Shown: in pieces, positions 6,692-13,906 of the stretch | How the letters are laid out: the number at the start of each line of letters is the position of its first letter | How positions within the stretch are numbered: the stretch's first letter is position 1 | Assembly: GCA_964439135.1 (NCBI GenBank) | Contig: CAYTNN010000093.1 | Location: 1-16,540, forward strand | DNA: 16,540 bases | Direction of reading: 5' to 3' | Source of the DNA: JAFGPJ01 sp964439135 | Lineage (GTDB): Bacteria; Planctomycetota; Phycisphaerae; Sedimentisphaerales; Anaerobacaceae | Made by a program: the position numbers and the translations under genes | The notes under the pieces: model-generated | Told to the model about the DNA's origin: nothing | Database searches by the model: none | The model's input: only the letters and a program-made list of their open reading frames with translations

Positions 6692-7540
6692 TTACTTTTT
6701 ACCAGCTTCAAGGAGCAGTAAATCCCGGCTGTGGACGGGCCATTTGGAGTGGATATTTACTTGGGTAAAACCCGCTTTTTTCAACAATTGTTTGTATTGA
6801 TCATTAGTCCACGCTTTCGTGGTGCTGCGGTATGATGTGATGGTATCATCGGCGGCGTCGAGAATATGGAATTGCTGCAGCGCCGCCTGTTGTTTGTCGA
6901 GCCAGTGGTTTTCGATCAGGCAGATGTGCGGATTATCCGAAAACAATCCCATCAGGCCAGGGCCCGATTTATACCAGCTATTCGGCGTCCGGCCGATACG
7001 CTCGACCGCATCGAATGTGTGAGCTTCGAGCAGCAATTTCCCGCCGGGTGATAACGCTTCGAAGGTTTTCTTAAGAATCATCCTGCACTCATCGGGTGAA
7101 AAGACATTGAACTCACCGAAGACCATCATCGCGAGGTCGTATCCACCGCCGAACTCGACCGTGCGGATATCACCTTCGATCAACTTAGCCTTGTCGCCGA
7201 GTTTGCTTTTGGCGTATTCGATCGAGGCCGGGGAAAAGTCGATCCCGCAGCAGTCGTAATCGAGTGCTACAAACTGCTCGATGTAAAGGCCCGGGCCGCA
7301 GCCGATATCAAGCAGTTTTGCCGGAGTGTTATTGCAGATGTGTTCATGAATCCACCGCACCTGCGTCCGGATCATCTCGCGCTTACGGCTGGCTAAATCA
7401 TGCTCCTGAGAAAGATGCTCAGCCAGCATCCGCCGGCTGAAATCCGGATCATCCCACGGAATCTTATAAGCACCATCCCAAAGAGCCGCCTCATCGGCCG
7501 GCTGGTCTATAATCGTATTTAAGGAATCCTGCAAACTCAT
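6692..7540 (-). CDS. Class I SAM-dependent methyltransferase
   Basis: This 282-residue cytoplasmic protein has a Rossmann-like methyltransferase core. Motif I is LLDIGCGPG, ending at residue 84. The acidic residue after strand 2 is D101 in GIDFSPASIEYA. Motif II/III-like segments are EGDIRTVEF near 122-130 and DLAMMVFGEFNVF near 135-147. The post-I helix and SPGGKLLLEAHTF near 164-176 follow. About 75 residues precede the core, and a mixed C-terminal region ends in SRDLLLLEAGKK. It resembles Methyltransf_11/25-type enzymes; the substrate is unknown and the neighbours do not indicate it. The ATG is only 1 nt from an AAGGA, too close for a normal Shine-Dalgarno. The upstream promoter-like sequence predicts transcription starting at the ATG itself. 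An internal start would cut into the N-terminal segment. Confidence 0.85.
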   Translation of the reverse strand: MSLQDSLNTIIDQPADEAALWDGAYKIPWDDPDFSRRMLAEHLSQEHDLASRKREMIRTQVRWIHEHICNNTPAKLLDIGCGPGLYIEQFVALDYDCCGIDFSPASIEYAKSKLGDKAKLIEGDIRTVEFGGGYDLAMMVFGEFNVFSPDECRMILKKTFEALSPGGKLLLEAHTFDAVERIGRTPNSWYKSGPGLMGLFSDNPHICLIENHWLDKQQAALQQFHILDAADDTITSYRSTTKAWTNDQYKQLLKKAGFTQVNIHSKWPVHSRDLLLLEAGKK

Positions 7541-7546
7541 ATCCTT

Positions 7547-7575
7547 AATTTACATAAACCAACGGGGATTGTCAA
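7547..7575 (-). promoter_or_regulatory. Promoter of the methyltransferase gene, predicting a leaderless mRNA
   Basis: On the minus strand an exact TTGACA (complement of 7570-7575) is followed after 17 nt by TAAATT (complement of 7547-7552). The first transcribed base would fall about 7 nt further on, at the A of the ATG (7540). This would give no 5' UTR, or almost none. Confidence 0.55.
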
Positions 7576-7648
7576 AATAATCGGATTGAGCAGGTTTGAT
7601 ACAGGTTATCGAGCTACCCCCCCGCCAGCTCATTATGACATGGTTTTT

Positions 7649-7678
7649 CCGGCCGGAGTAGCCGGCGAGGCCGGCCGG
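7649..7678. other. GC-rich palindromic cluster (CCGGCCGG repeated)
   Basis: CCGGCCGG occurs at 7649-7656 and again at 7671-7678, with GCCGGC at 7661-7666 and 7670-7675 between them. Each unit is itself palindromic, so several mutually exclusive hairpins are possible. It sits in an otherwise AT-rich divergent spacer. It could be an extragenic palindrome or a binding region; nothing decides. Confidence 0.35.
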
Positions 7679-7744
7679 CGGCAATCTTGGTTAAATTTAT
7701 AAATCTTTGCAATAAACATTGATCTTACTGCGTCTTGCTCATCG

Positions 7745-7761
7745 GTGATATTGTTTATCAC
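7745..7761. promoter_or_regulatory. Candidate operator, GTGATA-N5-TATCAC
   Basis: A perfect 6-bp inverted repeat (7745-7750 and 7756-7761) around TTGTT, 48 nt upstream of the ATG at 7809. Its length and symmetry suit binding by a dimeric helix-turn-helix regulator. No -10/-35 pair could be placed with confidence around it. Confidence 0.35.
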
Positions 7762-7808
7762 AAACTGAAGGACCTATTTCATTAACGTTTTAGTCAAGGA
7801 GAACAGAT

Positions 7809-8411
7809 ATGTTTAGGCGAAGAGTCATTTTTGGGCTGGTTGCATGCCTTCTGGCCGTATTGATTGTGGGCCAGACGCTTTCGCAGCCGGCACAGCGTGG
7901 ACAGGGAGGCGGCCAGGGTGGTGGCCAAAGAGGTGGCCAGGTAGGCGGACAAAGAGGCGGCGCACAGAACTCCCAGCGTCCGCAGATGCAGGGACGGCAG
8001 TTTGATCCGCAACGGATGCAACAAATGATGCAGCAACGTATGCAGCGTCAGGTTGGAGCCACCGACGCAGAGTGGAAAACCATCGGACCGGGCGTCATGA
8101 AAGTCTCGGAAATGCACGGGCAAGTTACCGGCGGCGGTCGCGGCGGAATGTTCGGCGGACGGCGCGGCCCGACGGGTGGACCGCAAGGCGCCCAGACGCA
8201 ACCGACGGAATTAGACAAAGCCACACAGCAGTTGCAAACTATGCTCGATAATGAATCGGCAAAGCCGGAAGATATCGAGAAGCAGCTCACCGTTCTTCGT
8301 ACGGCCAGAGAAAAGACAAAGAAGGAACTGGTTGCAGAACAGCAGAAACTTCAAAAGCAGGTCACAGTACGCCAGAAAGCCCAACTGGTATTGATGGGTT
8401 TGCTGGACTAA
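7809..8411 (+). CDS. Secreted Gln/Gly-rich protein of unknown function
   Basis: The 200-residue product starts with a Sec signal peptide (RRR at 3-5, hydrophobic 7-22, probable cleavage near 25-27). Residues ~29-53 form a low-complexity GGQRGGQ-type tract encoded by imperfect short DNA repeats (about 7900-7965). A Met/Gln-rich segment (RMQQMMQQRMQRQVGATDAEW) lies near 69-89, a second Gly/Arg tract near 107-127, and a charged helical C-terminus near 133-198 (TVLRTAREKTKKELVAEQQ...VRQKAQLVLMGLLD). The helical end resembles secreted proteins common in Planctomycetes, and the Met/Gln segment is reminiscent of periplasmic CpxP/Spy-like proteins. Neither is a firm assignment. AAGGAG (7796-7801) lies 7 nt before the ATG. 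It is divergent from the methyltransferase and convergent with the glycosyltransferase. Confidence 0.8.
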   Translation: MFRRRVIFGLVACLLAVLIVGQTLSQPAQRGQGGGQGGGQRGGQVGGQRGGAQNSQRPQMQGRQFDPQRMQQMMQQRMQRQVGATDAEWKTIGPGVMKVSEMHGQVTGGGRGGMFGGRRGPTGGPQGAQTQPTELDKATQQLQTMLDNESAKPEDIEKQLTVLRTAREKTKKELVAEQQKLQKQVTVRQKAQLVLMGLLD

Positions 8412-8419
8412 GACAATTC

Positions 8420-8465
8420 CAGCCCTTTCGATACACTTGCAGAGAAAGTGTAAGAACAGGGGCTG
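8420..8465. other. Hairpin just after the Gln/Gly-rich gene
   Basis: CAGCCCT (8420-8426) can pair with AGGGGCTG (8458-8465) with one bulged G, and inside it TACACTT (8432-8438) pairs with AAGTGTA (8446-8452). It begins 9 nt after the stop codon of the upstream gene. There is no T-run, so it is a possible mRNA 3'-end stabiliser or factor-dependent end rather than a standard intrinsic terminator. Confidence 0.4.
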
Positions 8466-8477
8466 ACAGATGAAACC

Positions 8478-8538
8478 GCGGCCCGGGAATCAGCGGGATG
8501 CTCGCCACAGGAGAGCCTCCCGCCCGGGCCTTGCGGCA
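8478..8538. other. Long GC-rich three-tier stem-loop in a convergent spacer
   Basis: CCGC (8478-8481) pairs with GCGG (8535-8538). GGCCCGGG (8482-8489) pairs with CCCGGGCC (8525-8532). CGGGA (8496-8500) pairs with TCCCG (8520-8524), and GCTC (8502-8505) with GAGC (8515-8518). The result is a 61-nt rod with small internal loops. It may be a bidirectional transcription end for the convergent genes, a structured small RNA, or a repeat. No T-run follows on either strand. Confidence 0.45.
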
Positions 8539-8581
8539 TTAGGGGGAATCACGCTGCGCTTTTAGCTGCTCACATTTTTCG

Positions 8582-8653
8582 GTAGACCTGCTCGACAATA
8601 AAAGTTTCAATATCGTTGTATGAGACATTAAGGTTTACTGTCAATAGGAGGAT
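8582..8653 (-). pseudogene. Remnant resembling the 3' end of a GT9 glycosyltransferase gene
   Basis: On the minus strand, after an in-frame TAA at 8654-8656, the frame reads LLTVNLNVSYNDIETFIVEQVY. The end, YNDIETFIVEQVY, aligns with YDIKHITVEQVY at residues ~325-336 of the intact glycosyltransferase immediately upstream (8691-9731). The DNA shares an 11-nt identical run (ACCTGCTCGAC at 8586-8596 and 8728-8738). The rest of the gene is gone. It is probably a decayed duplicate or the residue of a deleted paralogue. Confidence 0.5.
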
Positions 8654-8690
8654 TTACAGCGATAAGGCCGGAGATTTTTGAAGCCGGTGA

Positions 8691-9731
8691 CTATCGATTA
8701 TCCATCTGTTGGCGTACCTTTTGATAAACCTGCTCGACGGTAATATGTTTGATGTCATATTTTGGGTCGAAGTTATTGGTTTCAATGCCCCTGCCGTCCG
8801 GCTCGATTGCCATGACGCAGTCCTTTCTTCGGTAAGGTTCCAGCATGATCGGATTCGCCCGGCCGAACATCATAACGAGCGGTACGCCTAAAGCCGCGGC
8901 TATATGTCCCGGGCCAGTATCGTTACTTACAACCAGCTTGGCGCGTTTGAGCAGGGCTACGAGCTGGCTGAGAGATGTTTGCCCGGCGAGGCTTACTATC
9001 GGGACATTGGCGTTATTCTTCACTTTTTCGACAATTTTAGCTTCCGAGGCCGAGCCGGTGGCGACGATGGACAAGCCGTACTGCGATGAAATCATGTCGG
9101 CCAATTGGGCAAAACGCTCCGGGGGCCAGCATTTGTCCTGATGGACCGAGCCTGATATGAGAACTGCGTAATTATCTTGAATACCCTGGCTTACCAAAAG
9201 CTTTCCGACCGAATCTTCGGCGCCGGGATTCTGCGGAAAAACAAACTCGACACCGAAGTCCGAGGCGCCGGCGTCCTGAATAATCTTCATGTAATAATCC
9301 ACTACGTGGATGTTTTCGATGTCGTGGATAATTTTGTGCGTATAGAAGATGGTGGCGAATTCCCGGGCGGTTGCTTTTCCGAAGCGTGTTTTACACCCGG
9401 AAAGCCAGGCTAAAGAAGCCGTCCTGAATAGACCCTGAAAATCGAATATGATGTCAAATTTGCTCCGGCGAAGCTTCCGAATAAGTGACATAAGTGCGCC
9501 GAATGCGCTGGGATGGAACCAGGCCCTGGCGAGGAGCTTGCGGTCGAATGTGATAATCTCGTCCAGATGAGGATGATTTTCGATAAGCTGTGCAAATTCC
9601 GGACGGATGAGCCAGCTTATTTTCGCTTCGGGAAAACTCATGCGCAGCGCCCTCAGCGCCGGCAGAGCCAGGACGATATCGCCCAGTGAACTGGGTTTTG
9701 CTATCAGGATGTTCTTGAAACGCTCGGACAT
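8691..9731 (-). CDS. Glycosyltransferase family 9 (heptosyltransferase-like)
   Basis: GT9 enzymes transfer heptose or related sugars from nucleotide donors to lipopolysaccharide core at the inner face of the cytoplasmic membrane. This 346-residue protein has both GT-B halves. The N-terminal KPSSLGDIVLALPALRAL motif near 12-29 includes D18, equivalent to the proposed catalytic Asp of WaaC. FDFQGLFR lies at 97-103. The C-terminal donor-binding part has CWPPERFAQL near 201-210 and the hallmark SNDTGPGHIAAALG at 269-282. The length is normal for the family. The exact acceptor and donor are unknown, and no other LPS gene is in the window. The Shine-Dalgarno is weak. A candidate promoter lies at 9799-9827, and a palindrome at 9768-9783 falls in its 5' UTR. 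A 3'-end remnant of a paralogue lies directly downstream. Confidence 0.9.
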   Translation of the reverse strand: MSERFKNILIAKPSSLGDIVLALPALRALRMSFPEAKISWLIRPEFAQLIENHPHLDEIITFDRKLLARAWFHPSAFGALMSLIRKLRRSKFDIIFDFQGLFRTASLAWLSGCKTRFGKATAREFATIFYTHKIIHDIENIHVVDYYMKIIQDAGASDFGVEFVFPQNPGAEDSVGKLLVSQGIQDNYAVLISGSVHQDKCWPPERFAQLADMISSQYGLSIVATGSASEAKIVEKVKNNANVPIVSLAGQTSLSQLVALLKRAKLVVSNDTGPGHIAAALGVPLVMMFGRANPIMLEPYRRKDCVMAIEPDGRGIETNNFDPKYDIKHITVEQVYQKVRQQMDNR

Positions 9732-9767
9732 TACTTACTCGTTCATAACATATCGTTTATCATTTCA

Positions 9768-9783
9768 CGCTTCACATGAAGCG
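9768..9783. promoter_or_regulatory. Palindrome CGCTTCA-CA-TGAAGCG in the divergent spacer
   Basis: A perfect 7-bp inverted repeat around CA lies between the divergent glycosyltransferase and NUDIX genes, just downstream of the predicted start of the glycosyltransferase transcript. It could be an operator or a 5'-UTR hairpin. Confidence 0.35.
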
Positions 9784-9798
9784 AATATTTGTTGGATT

Positions 9799-9827
9799 AT
9801 TGTAAGCGATTGACTGATTTGAAGCAA
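9799..9827 (-). promoter_or_regulatory. Candidate promoter of the GT9 gene
   Basis: On the minus strand TTGCTT (complement of 9822-9827) is followed after 17 nt by TACAAT (complement of 9799-9804). The predicted start is near 9792, giving a 5' UTR of about 60 nt. The -10 is good and the -35 is weak. Confidence 0.4.
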
Positions 9828-9837
9828 TCGGCATAAG
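9810..9837 (+). promoter_or_regulatory. Candidate promoter of the NUDIX-pyrD transcript
   Basis: TTGACT (9810-9815) and CATAAG (9832-9837) are 16 nt apart. It overlaps the divergent glycosyltransferase promoter, so the two could interfere with each other. The -10 is only a partial match. Confidence 0.35.
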
Positions 9838-9904
9838 AAAATTAAGAATTGCAATGCAAAAAGCAAAGTTACATATTAAAATGCAGGCATGATATTGGAG
9901 TCTC

Positions 9905-10381
9905 ATGGCTGAAAAAGGAAAATATATTTACGACTGGCCCAGGCCGATGGTTACCGTCGATGCTGTGGTCTTTAGTCTGTCCGGCGGCAGAACGCAAGTG
10001 CTGCTGATCAATCGTGGCAGAGAGCCCTACAAAGGCAAGTGGGCCGTGCCGGGTGGATTCGTGGATATCGATGAGGAGCTTGAAGACGCCGTAGCAAGGG
10101 AGCTGCAGGAAGAAACGGGACTCACAGGAGTGCATCTCGAACAGATGCGTGCCTTCGGCAGGTGCGGCAGAGACCCGCGAGGCAGGCAGATTTCAATCGC
10201 ATTTACCGGCGTTGCAACCGGGGGACAGGACAAGATACGCGCCGGTGACGATGCCGCAAAAGCCCGGTGGTTCGACATAGAAAAGCTCCCGGGAGATTTG
10301 GCTTTCGACCACGATGAAATGATCAGGTGTGGCATAGAAAATCTACGAAAACGGTGGGGCAAGCCCCACCCTACGGAATAG
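9905..10381 (+). CDS. NUDIX hydrolase, ADP-ribose pyrophosphatase-like
   Basis: NUDIX enzymes cleave nucleoside diphosphates linked to another moiety in the cytoplasm. The 158-residue protein has a complete NUDIX box at residues 51-73: G51, E57, then RELQEETGL, fitting GX5EX7REUXEEXGU. It is preceded by LLINRGREPYKGKWAVPGG, typical of the ADP-ribose/NAD-related subgroup. The substrate is therefore tentative. GGAG lies 4 nt before the ATG. The last residues, W151 to T157 (WGKPHPT), are encoded by a palindromic repeat (10353-10374) that overlaps the 3' end, so the native C-terminus was probably replaced or lengthened by repeat insertion. The stop codon comes directly after the repeat, and pyrD starts 10 nt further on, so the two are likely co-transcribed. 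Confidence 0.9.
   Translation: MAEKGKYIYDWPRPMVTVDAVVFSLSGGRTQVLLINRGREPYKGKWAVPGGFVDIDEELEDAVARELQEETGLTGVHLEQMRAFGRCGRDPRGRQISIAFTGVATGGQDKIRAGDDAAKARWFDIEKLPGDLAFDHDEMIRCGIENLRKRWGKPHPTE
10353..10374 (+). repeat. REP-like palindrome, GTGGGGC type, inside the NUDIX coding end
   Basis: The 22 bases are identical to those at 6622-6643: arms GGTGGGGC and GCCCCACC, then CTAC. It lies within the last codons of the NUDIX gene and 17 nt before the pyrD ATG. In the mRNA it would form a strong hairpin between the two cistrons. Confidence 0.75.
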
Positions 10382-10391
10382 AGTGGGAAAA

Positions 10392-11324
10392 ATGAGTAAT
10401 AACGTTGATATATCAGTTGATTTCTCGAGGATTCAGCTAGCGAATCCGGTTTTTACGGTTTCTGGGACTTGCGGGTATGCCGACGAGCTGAGTGACTTTA
10501 TGGATGTCAACTGTCTCGGCGGATTTATTACAAAGAGTATTACTCAAAAGCCGAGAAAAGGCAATGCTCCGCCGCGGATTGTCGAGACCGATTCCGGGAT
10601 GCTAAACGCGATAGGATGGGCGAATGTCGGATTGGACAAGTTCATTGAAGATAAATTGCCTGTTATTCGAAAGATGTCCCCCGCTGTCTTTGTGAACGTC
10701 GCGGGCGAAACGATAGCCGATTATGTGGCTGTGGTTGAGCGGTTGGTCGACGAAAATGGCATCGCCGGCTTCGAGCTGAATATTAGCTGTCCCAATGTCG
10801 AGCACGGCGGCGTTAGCTTCGGAACCGATCCGGCACAAGTGACGGAAATTACAAAGGCGATCAAAGAAGCCGCCGGTGACAAAGTTCTGATGGTCAAGCT
10901 GGCCCCCGCCGTGACGGACATCAGTATCATGGCACGAGCGGCGGTTGACGCCGGCGCCGATGCGTTGAGCCTGGTCAATACCTTTACGGCGATGGTTATC
11001 GATATTGAAACACGCAGGCCCGTCCTTGCCAACCGCACCGGAGGCCTCTCGGGCCCGGCAATAAAACCTATCGCAGTCTACCTGGTAAACAAGGTCTACA
11101 ACGACGTAGCCAAAGAACGCGGCGTCCCGATTCTGGGGATGGGAGGAATCCGGACCGCTTCGGATGCCGTCGAATTTATCCTCGCCGGCGCCTCGGCGGT
11201 CGGTATCGGTACGGCCAGTTTCATCGAGCCCGACTGTGCGGCAAAAATCATCGAAGGAATAAAAGCATATTGTGCTCGCAATAATATAGCAAACATCAAA
11301 GAACTGGTCGGCTCGCTTGAATAA
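10392..11324 (+). CDS. pyrD: Dihydroorotate dehydrogenase, class 1B catalytic subunit
   Basis: This FMN enzyme oxidises dihydroorotate to orotate in pyrimidine synthesis, in the cytoplasm. The 310-residue product carries the class 1B hallmarks. VSGTCGY and FITKSITQKPRKGN lie near the start, GMLNAIGWANVG follows, and ELNISCPNVEHGG contains the catalytic Cys at 133. VMVKLAPAVTDI, SLVNTF and NRTGGLSGPAIKP come next, and GMGGIRTASDAVEFILAGA forms the FMN phosphate site. Class 1B enzymes normally work with the PyrK electron-transfer subunit, which is not in this window. I prefer ATG 10392, preceded by GGGA, to the in-frame GTG at 10383; homologues begin close to this point. It follows the NUDIX gene by 10 nt and precedes the glycoside hydrolase gene by 38 nt with no terminator seen. 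Confidence 0.94.
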   Translation: MSNNVDISVDFSRIQLANPVFTVSGTCGYADELSDFMDVNCLGGFITKSITQKPRKGNAPPRIVETDSGMLNAIGWANVGLDKFIEDKLPVIRKMSPAVFVNVAGETIADYVAVVERLVDENGIAGFELNISCPNVEHGGVSFGTDPAQVTEITKAIKEAAGDKVLMVKLAPAVTDISIMARAAVDAGADALSLVNTFTAMVIDIETRRPVLANRTGGLSGPAIKPIAVYLVNKVYNDVAKERGVPILGMGGIRTASDAVEFILAGASAVGIGTASFIEPDCAAKIIEGIKAYCARNNIANIKELVGSLE

Positions 11325-11362
11325 ATTTGAACTTCATATTCTATAGTACGGGGAGTGTGAGA

Positions 11363-13873
11363 ATGCGAGAGAAACATGTGCAAGTGATGATAATCGCCTC
11401 GGTATTTTTATTCATGTTTTCCATAACAGCAGGTGTAGCCTTCTGTGCACATAATCCAATCGTGCTGAAAGCGGATTCGTTTAAACATTACGTTGACGCA
11501 TTCAACGAGAACGACGAGGAATTGTACGTCCGGCACATTTCCAATGAAAAGGCGTGGGAATTCCTCAAAGCGAACATCCCTCTGTTCGAGTGTCCCGACA
11601 ATGATATGGAGCGGACTTATTACTTCCGCTGGTGGACCTATCGAAAACATATCAAGAATACGCCCGATGGATTTGTGATTACCGAATTCCTGCCGGATGT
11701 TTCCTGGGCCGGAAAGCACAACACGATTAGCTGTGCCGCGGGACATCATATCTACGAAGGCCGCTGGCTGCACGAGGCGAAATACCTCAACGACTACGCG
11801 GTGTTCTGGTTTCGTGGTGGCGGCAGTCCGCGGTCGTACAGTTTCTGGGCCGCCGATGCTCTCTGGGCAAGGTATCTGGTGACCATGGATAGGAACCATA
11901 TCACGGATTTGCTGGAAGACCTATTCATCAATTACAAAAAATGGGAGATCGAAAGGCTCGAACCGGACGGCCTTTTCCGGCAAATCGACGACCGCGACGG
12001 TATGGAAATGTCGGTCGGCGGCAGCGGAAAACGCGCTACTATAAATTCATACATGTATGGTGACGCAGTTGCAATTGCAAAGATTGCTTTGCTCGCGGGC
12101 CGGAAGGATATTGCGGTGCAATTCCAGGAAAAGGCGCGAAAGCTCAAAACTCTTGTCCAAACCAGGCTCTGGGATGATAAGGCGAAGTTTTTCAAGACTT
12201 TGCCGCGACAAGGCGAGACGCTTGTCGATGTCCGCGAGCTGCACGACTATACACCCTGGTATTTCAATCTGCCCGATGCCCGTATGGGTTATGAGGCTGC
12301 CTGGAAACAGTTGATGAATCCCGATGGTTTTTATGCTCCGTTCGGACCGACAACGACCGAGCAGCGTCACAAAGGCTTCATGATATCGTACGAGGGCCAT
12401 GAGTGCCAATGGAACGGGCCGAGCTGGCCGATGTCAACGGCGGTGACCTTGACGTCGATGGCGAACGTTCTGAATAACTATCAGCAAGACGCAGTAAGCA
12501 AAAAGGACTACTTCGAAACGCTGAAAATCTATACTAAATGCCACCGCCTAAATCGCCAAGACGGCAAAATTGTCCCCTGGATAGATGAAAATCTAAATCC
12601 TCACACAGGCGACTGGATTGCAAGAACCCGACTGAAGAGCTGGAAGGACGGAACGTGGAGCGACAGTAAGGGCGGCAAAGAACGCGGCAAGGATTACAAT
12701 CACTCCAGCTATTGCGATTTGATTATTTCGGGTCTTGTCGGCCTGCGGCCGCAGTCGGGCGATATTGTTGAGGTTAATCCGCTCGTTCCTGCCGGAACAT
12801 GGGACTGGTTCTGCCTCGATAATGTGCTGTATCACGGCCGAATTATCACAATTCTATGGGACAAAACCGGCACCAAATACGGCAGAGGAAAAGGCTTGCG
12901 TGTATTTGCGGACGGCAATGAAATCGTACAATCGCAAATCCTCACCCGTGTCACGGGCCAATTACCACCGGTAGAAAGAGACAGGCAGACAAGTGCCGGG
13001 TGGCGCAAGTATGAGAAGAATCCCGTTCTCGGCGGGAAACTCGGCACGTGTTTCGACGTGTCGGTTTTGAAAGAAGAAAATACTTACCGTATGTATTTTT
13101 CCTGGCGGCCGAAAGAGTCGGTTGCTATAGTCGAAAGCCCCGACGGGATACGCTGGAACGAGCCAAAAATCGTACTGGCACCAAATCCTGAATCCGGCTG
13201 GGAGGGTCGTATCAACAGGCCCGTCGTCGTCAGGCGAAATGATGGATATCATATGTGGTACACGGGACAATCACCCGATCGATCGTGGATAGGCTACGCT
13301 ACCAGCGATGACGGCCTAACGTGGAAACGTTCCGGCAATAAACCGGTCCTCTCGGCTGAGGAACCCTGGGAGAAGGTTGCCGTTATGTGTCCCCATGTCA
13401 TCTGGGACGAAGAAAAAGCACTGTTTCGTATGTGGTACTCGGGCGGTGAGCAGTACGAGCCGGATGCTATCGGTTATGCCGTAAGTCCTGACGGGGTGAA
13501 CTGGACCAAGCGGCCTTCCAATCCGATATTTGCCGCAGACCCGAGCAATGAGTGGGAACAGCACAAAGTGACAGCGTGTCAGGTTGTTCGGGACGGCGAT
13601 TCATATCTGATGTTCTATATCGGTTTTGAAAATGTTGATAAGGCTCAGATCGGCATGGCCCGTTCGCGTGACGGCATCACCGGCTGGCAGCGATGTTCGG
13701 AAAATCCGATTATTGCACCGGGCGATAACACATGGGACGGTGATGCCTGTTACAAACCTTTTGCTGTCTACGAAAAGGAAACAGACCGCTGGCTTTTGTG
13801 GTATAACGGGCGGCTAAAGAGTATCGAACAGATTGGCCTGGCGATTCACGAAGGGAAATCTCTGGGCTTCTGA
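11363..13873 (+). CDS. Exported two-catalytic-fold glycoside hydrolase: (alpha/alpha)6 barrel plus five-bladed beta-propeller
   Basis: The 836-residue protein has a Sec signal peptide (hydrophobic ~8-27). Residues ~35-440 look like an (alpha/alpha)6-barrel enzyme of the MGH1/GH63-like group: RYYLV-type helices, DGMEMS at 212-217 followed by GGSGKRATINSYMYG, and CQWNGPSWP at 348-356. A short beta-rich linker (~450-535) follows. Residues ~545-836 form five repeats of the type W-x-K-x-x-NP-(V/I), MWYSG, IGYAxSxDGxxW, the signature of five-bladed propellers of the GH43/GH32/GH130-like superfamily. ATG 11363 is chosen because GGGAG lies 7 nt upstream and the signal peptide then begins correctly; the longer in-frame start at 11327 adds 12 atypical residues. 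It probably acts on an extracellular glycan; the bond specificity cannot be told. It is followed by two other exported degradative enzymes. Confidence 0.8.
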   Translation: MREKHVQVMIIASVFLFMFSITAGVAFCAHNPIVLKADSFKHYVDAFNENDEELYVRHISNEKAWEFLKANIPLFECPDNDMERTYYFRWWTYRKHIKNTPDGFVITEFLPDVSWAGKHNTISCAAGHHIYEGRWLHEAKYLNDYAVFWFRGGGSPRSYSFWAADALWARYLVTMDRNHITDLLEDLFINYKKWEIERLEPDGLFRQIDDRDGMEMSVGGSGKRATINSYMYGDAVAIAKIALLAGRKDIAVQFQEKARKLKTLVQTRLWDDKAKFFKTLPRQGETLVDVRELHDYTPWYFNLPDARMGYEAAWKQLMNPDGFYAPFGPTTTEQRHKGFMISYEGHECQWNGPSWPMSTAVTLTSMANVLNNYQQDAVSKKDYFETLKIYTKCHRLNRQDGKIVPWIDENLNPHTGDWIARTRLKSWKDGTWSDSKGGKERGKDYNHSSYCDLIISGLVGLRPQSGDIVEVNPLVPAGTWDWFCLDNVLYHGRIITILWDKTGTKYGRGKGLRVFADGNEIVQSQILTRVTGQLPPVERDRQTSAGWRKYEKNPVLGGKLGTCFDVSVLKEENTYRMYFSWRPKESVAIVESPDGIRWNEPKIVLAPNPESGWEGRINRPVVVRRNDGYHMWYTGQSPDRSWIGYATSDDGLTWKRSGNKPVLSAEEPWEKVAVMCPHVIWDEEKALFRMWYSGGEQYEPDAIGYAVSPDGVNWTKRPSNPIFAADPSNEWEQHKVTACQVVRDGDSYLMFYIGFENVDKAQIGMARSRDGITGWQRCSENPIIAPGDNTWDGDACYKPFAVYEKETDRWLLWYNGRLKSIEQIGLAIHEGKSLGF

Positions 13874-13906
13874 TGAACGTTGAGTTCTTTTTAAGAAGGG
13901 GAAATA

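Noticed and set aside
7895..7970. Short repeats in the Gln/Gly-rich gene as a CRISPR array
   Set aside because: The repeats are short, imperfect, in frame and lack unique spacers; they encode a low-complexity protein tract.
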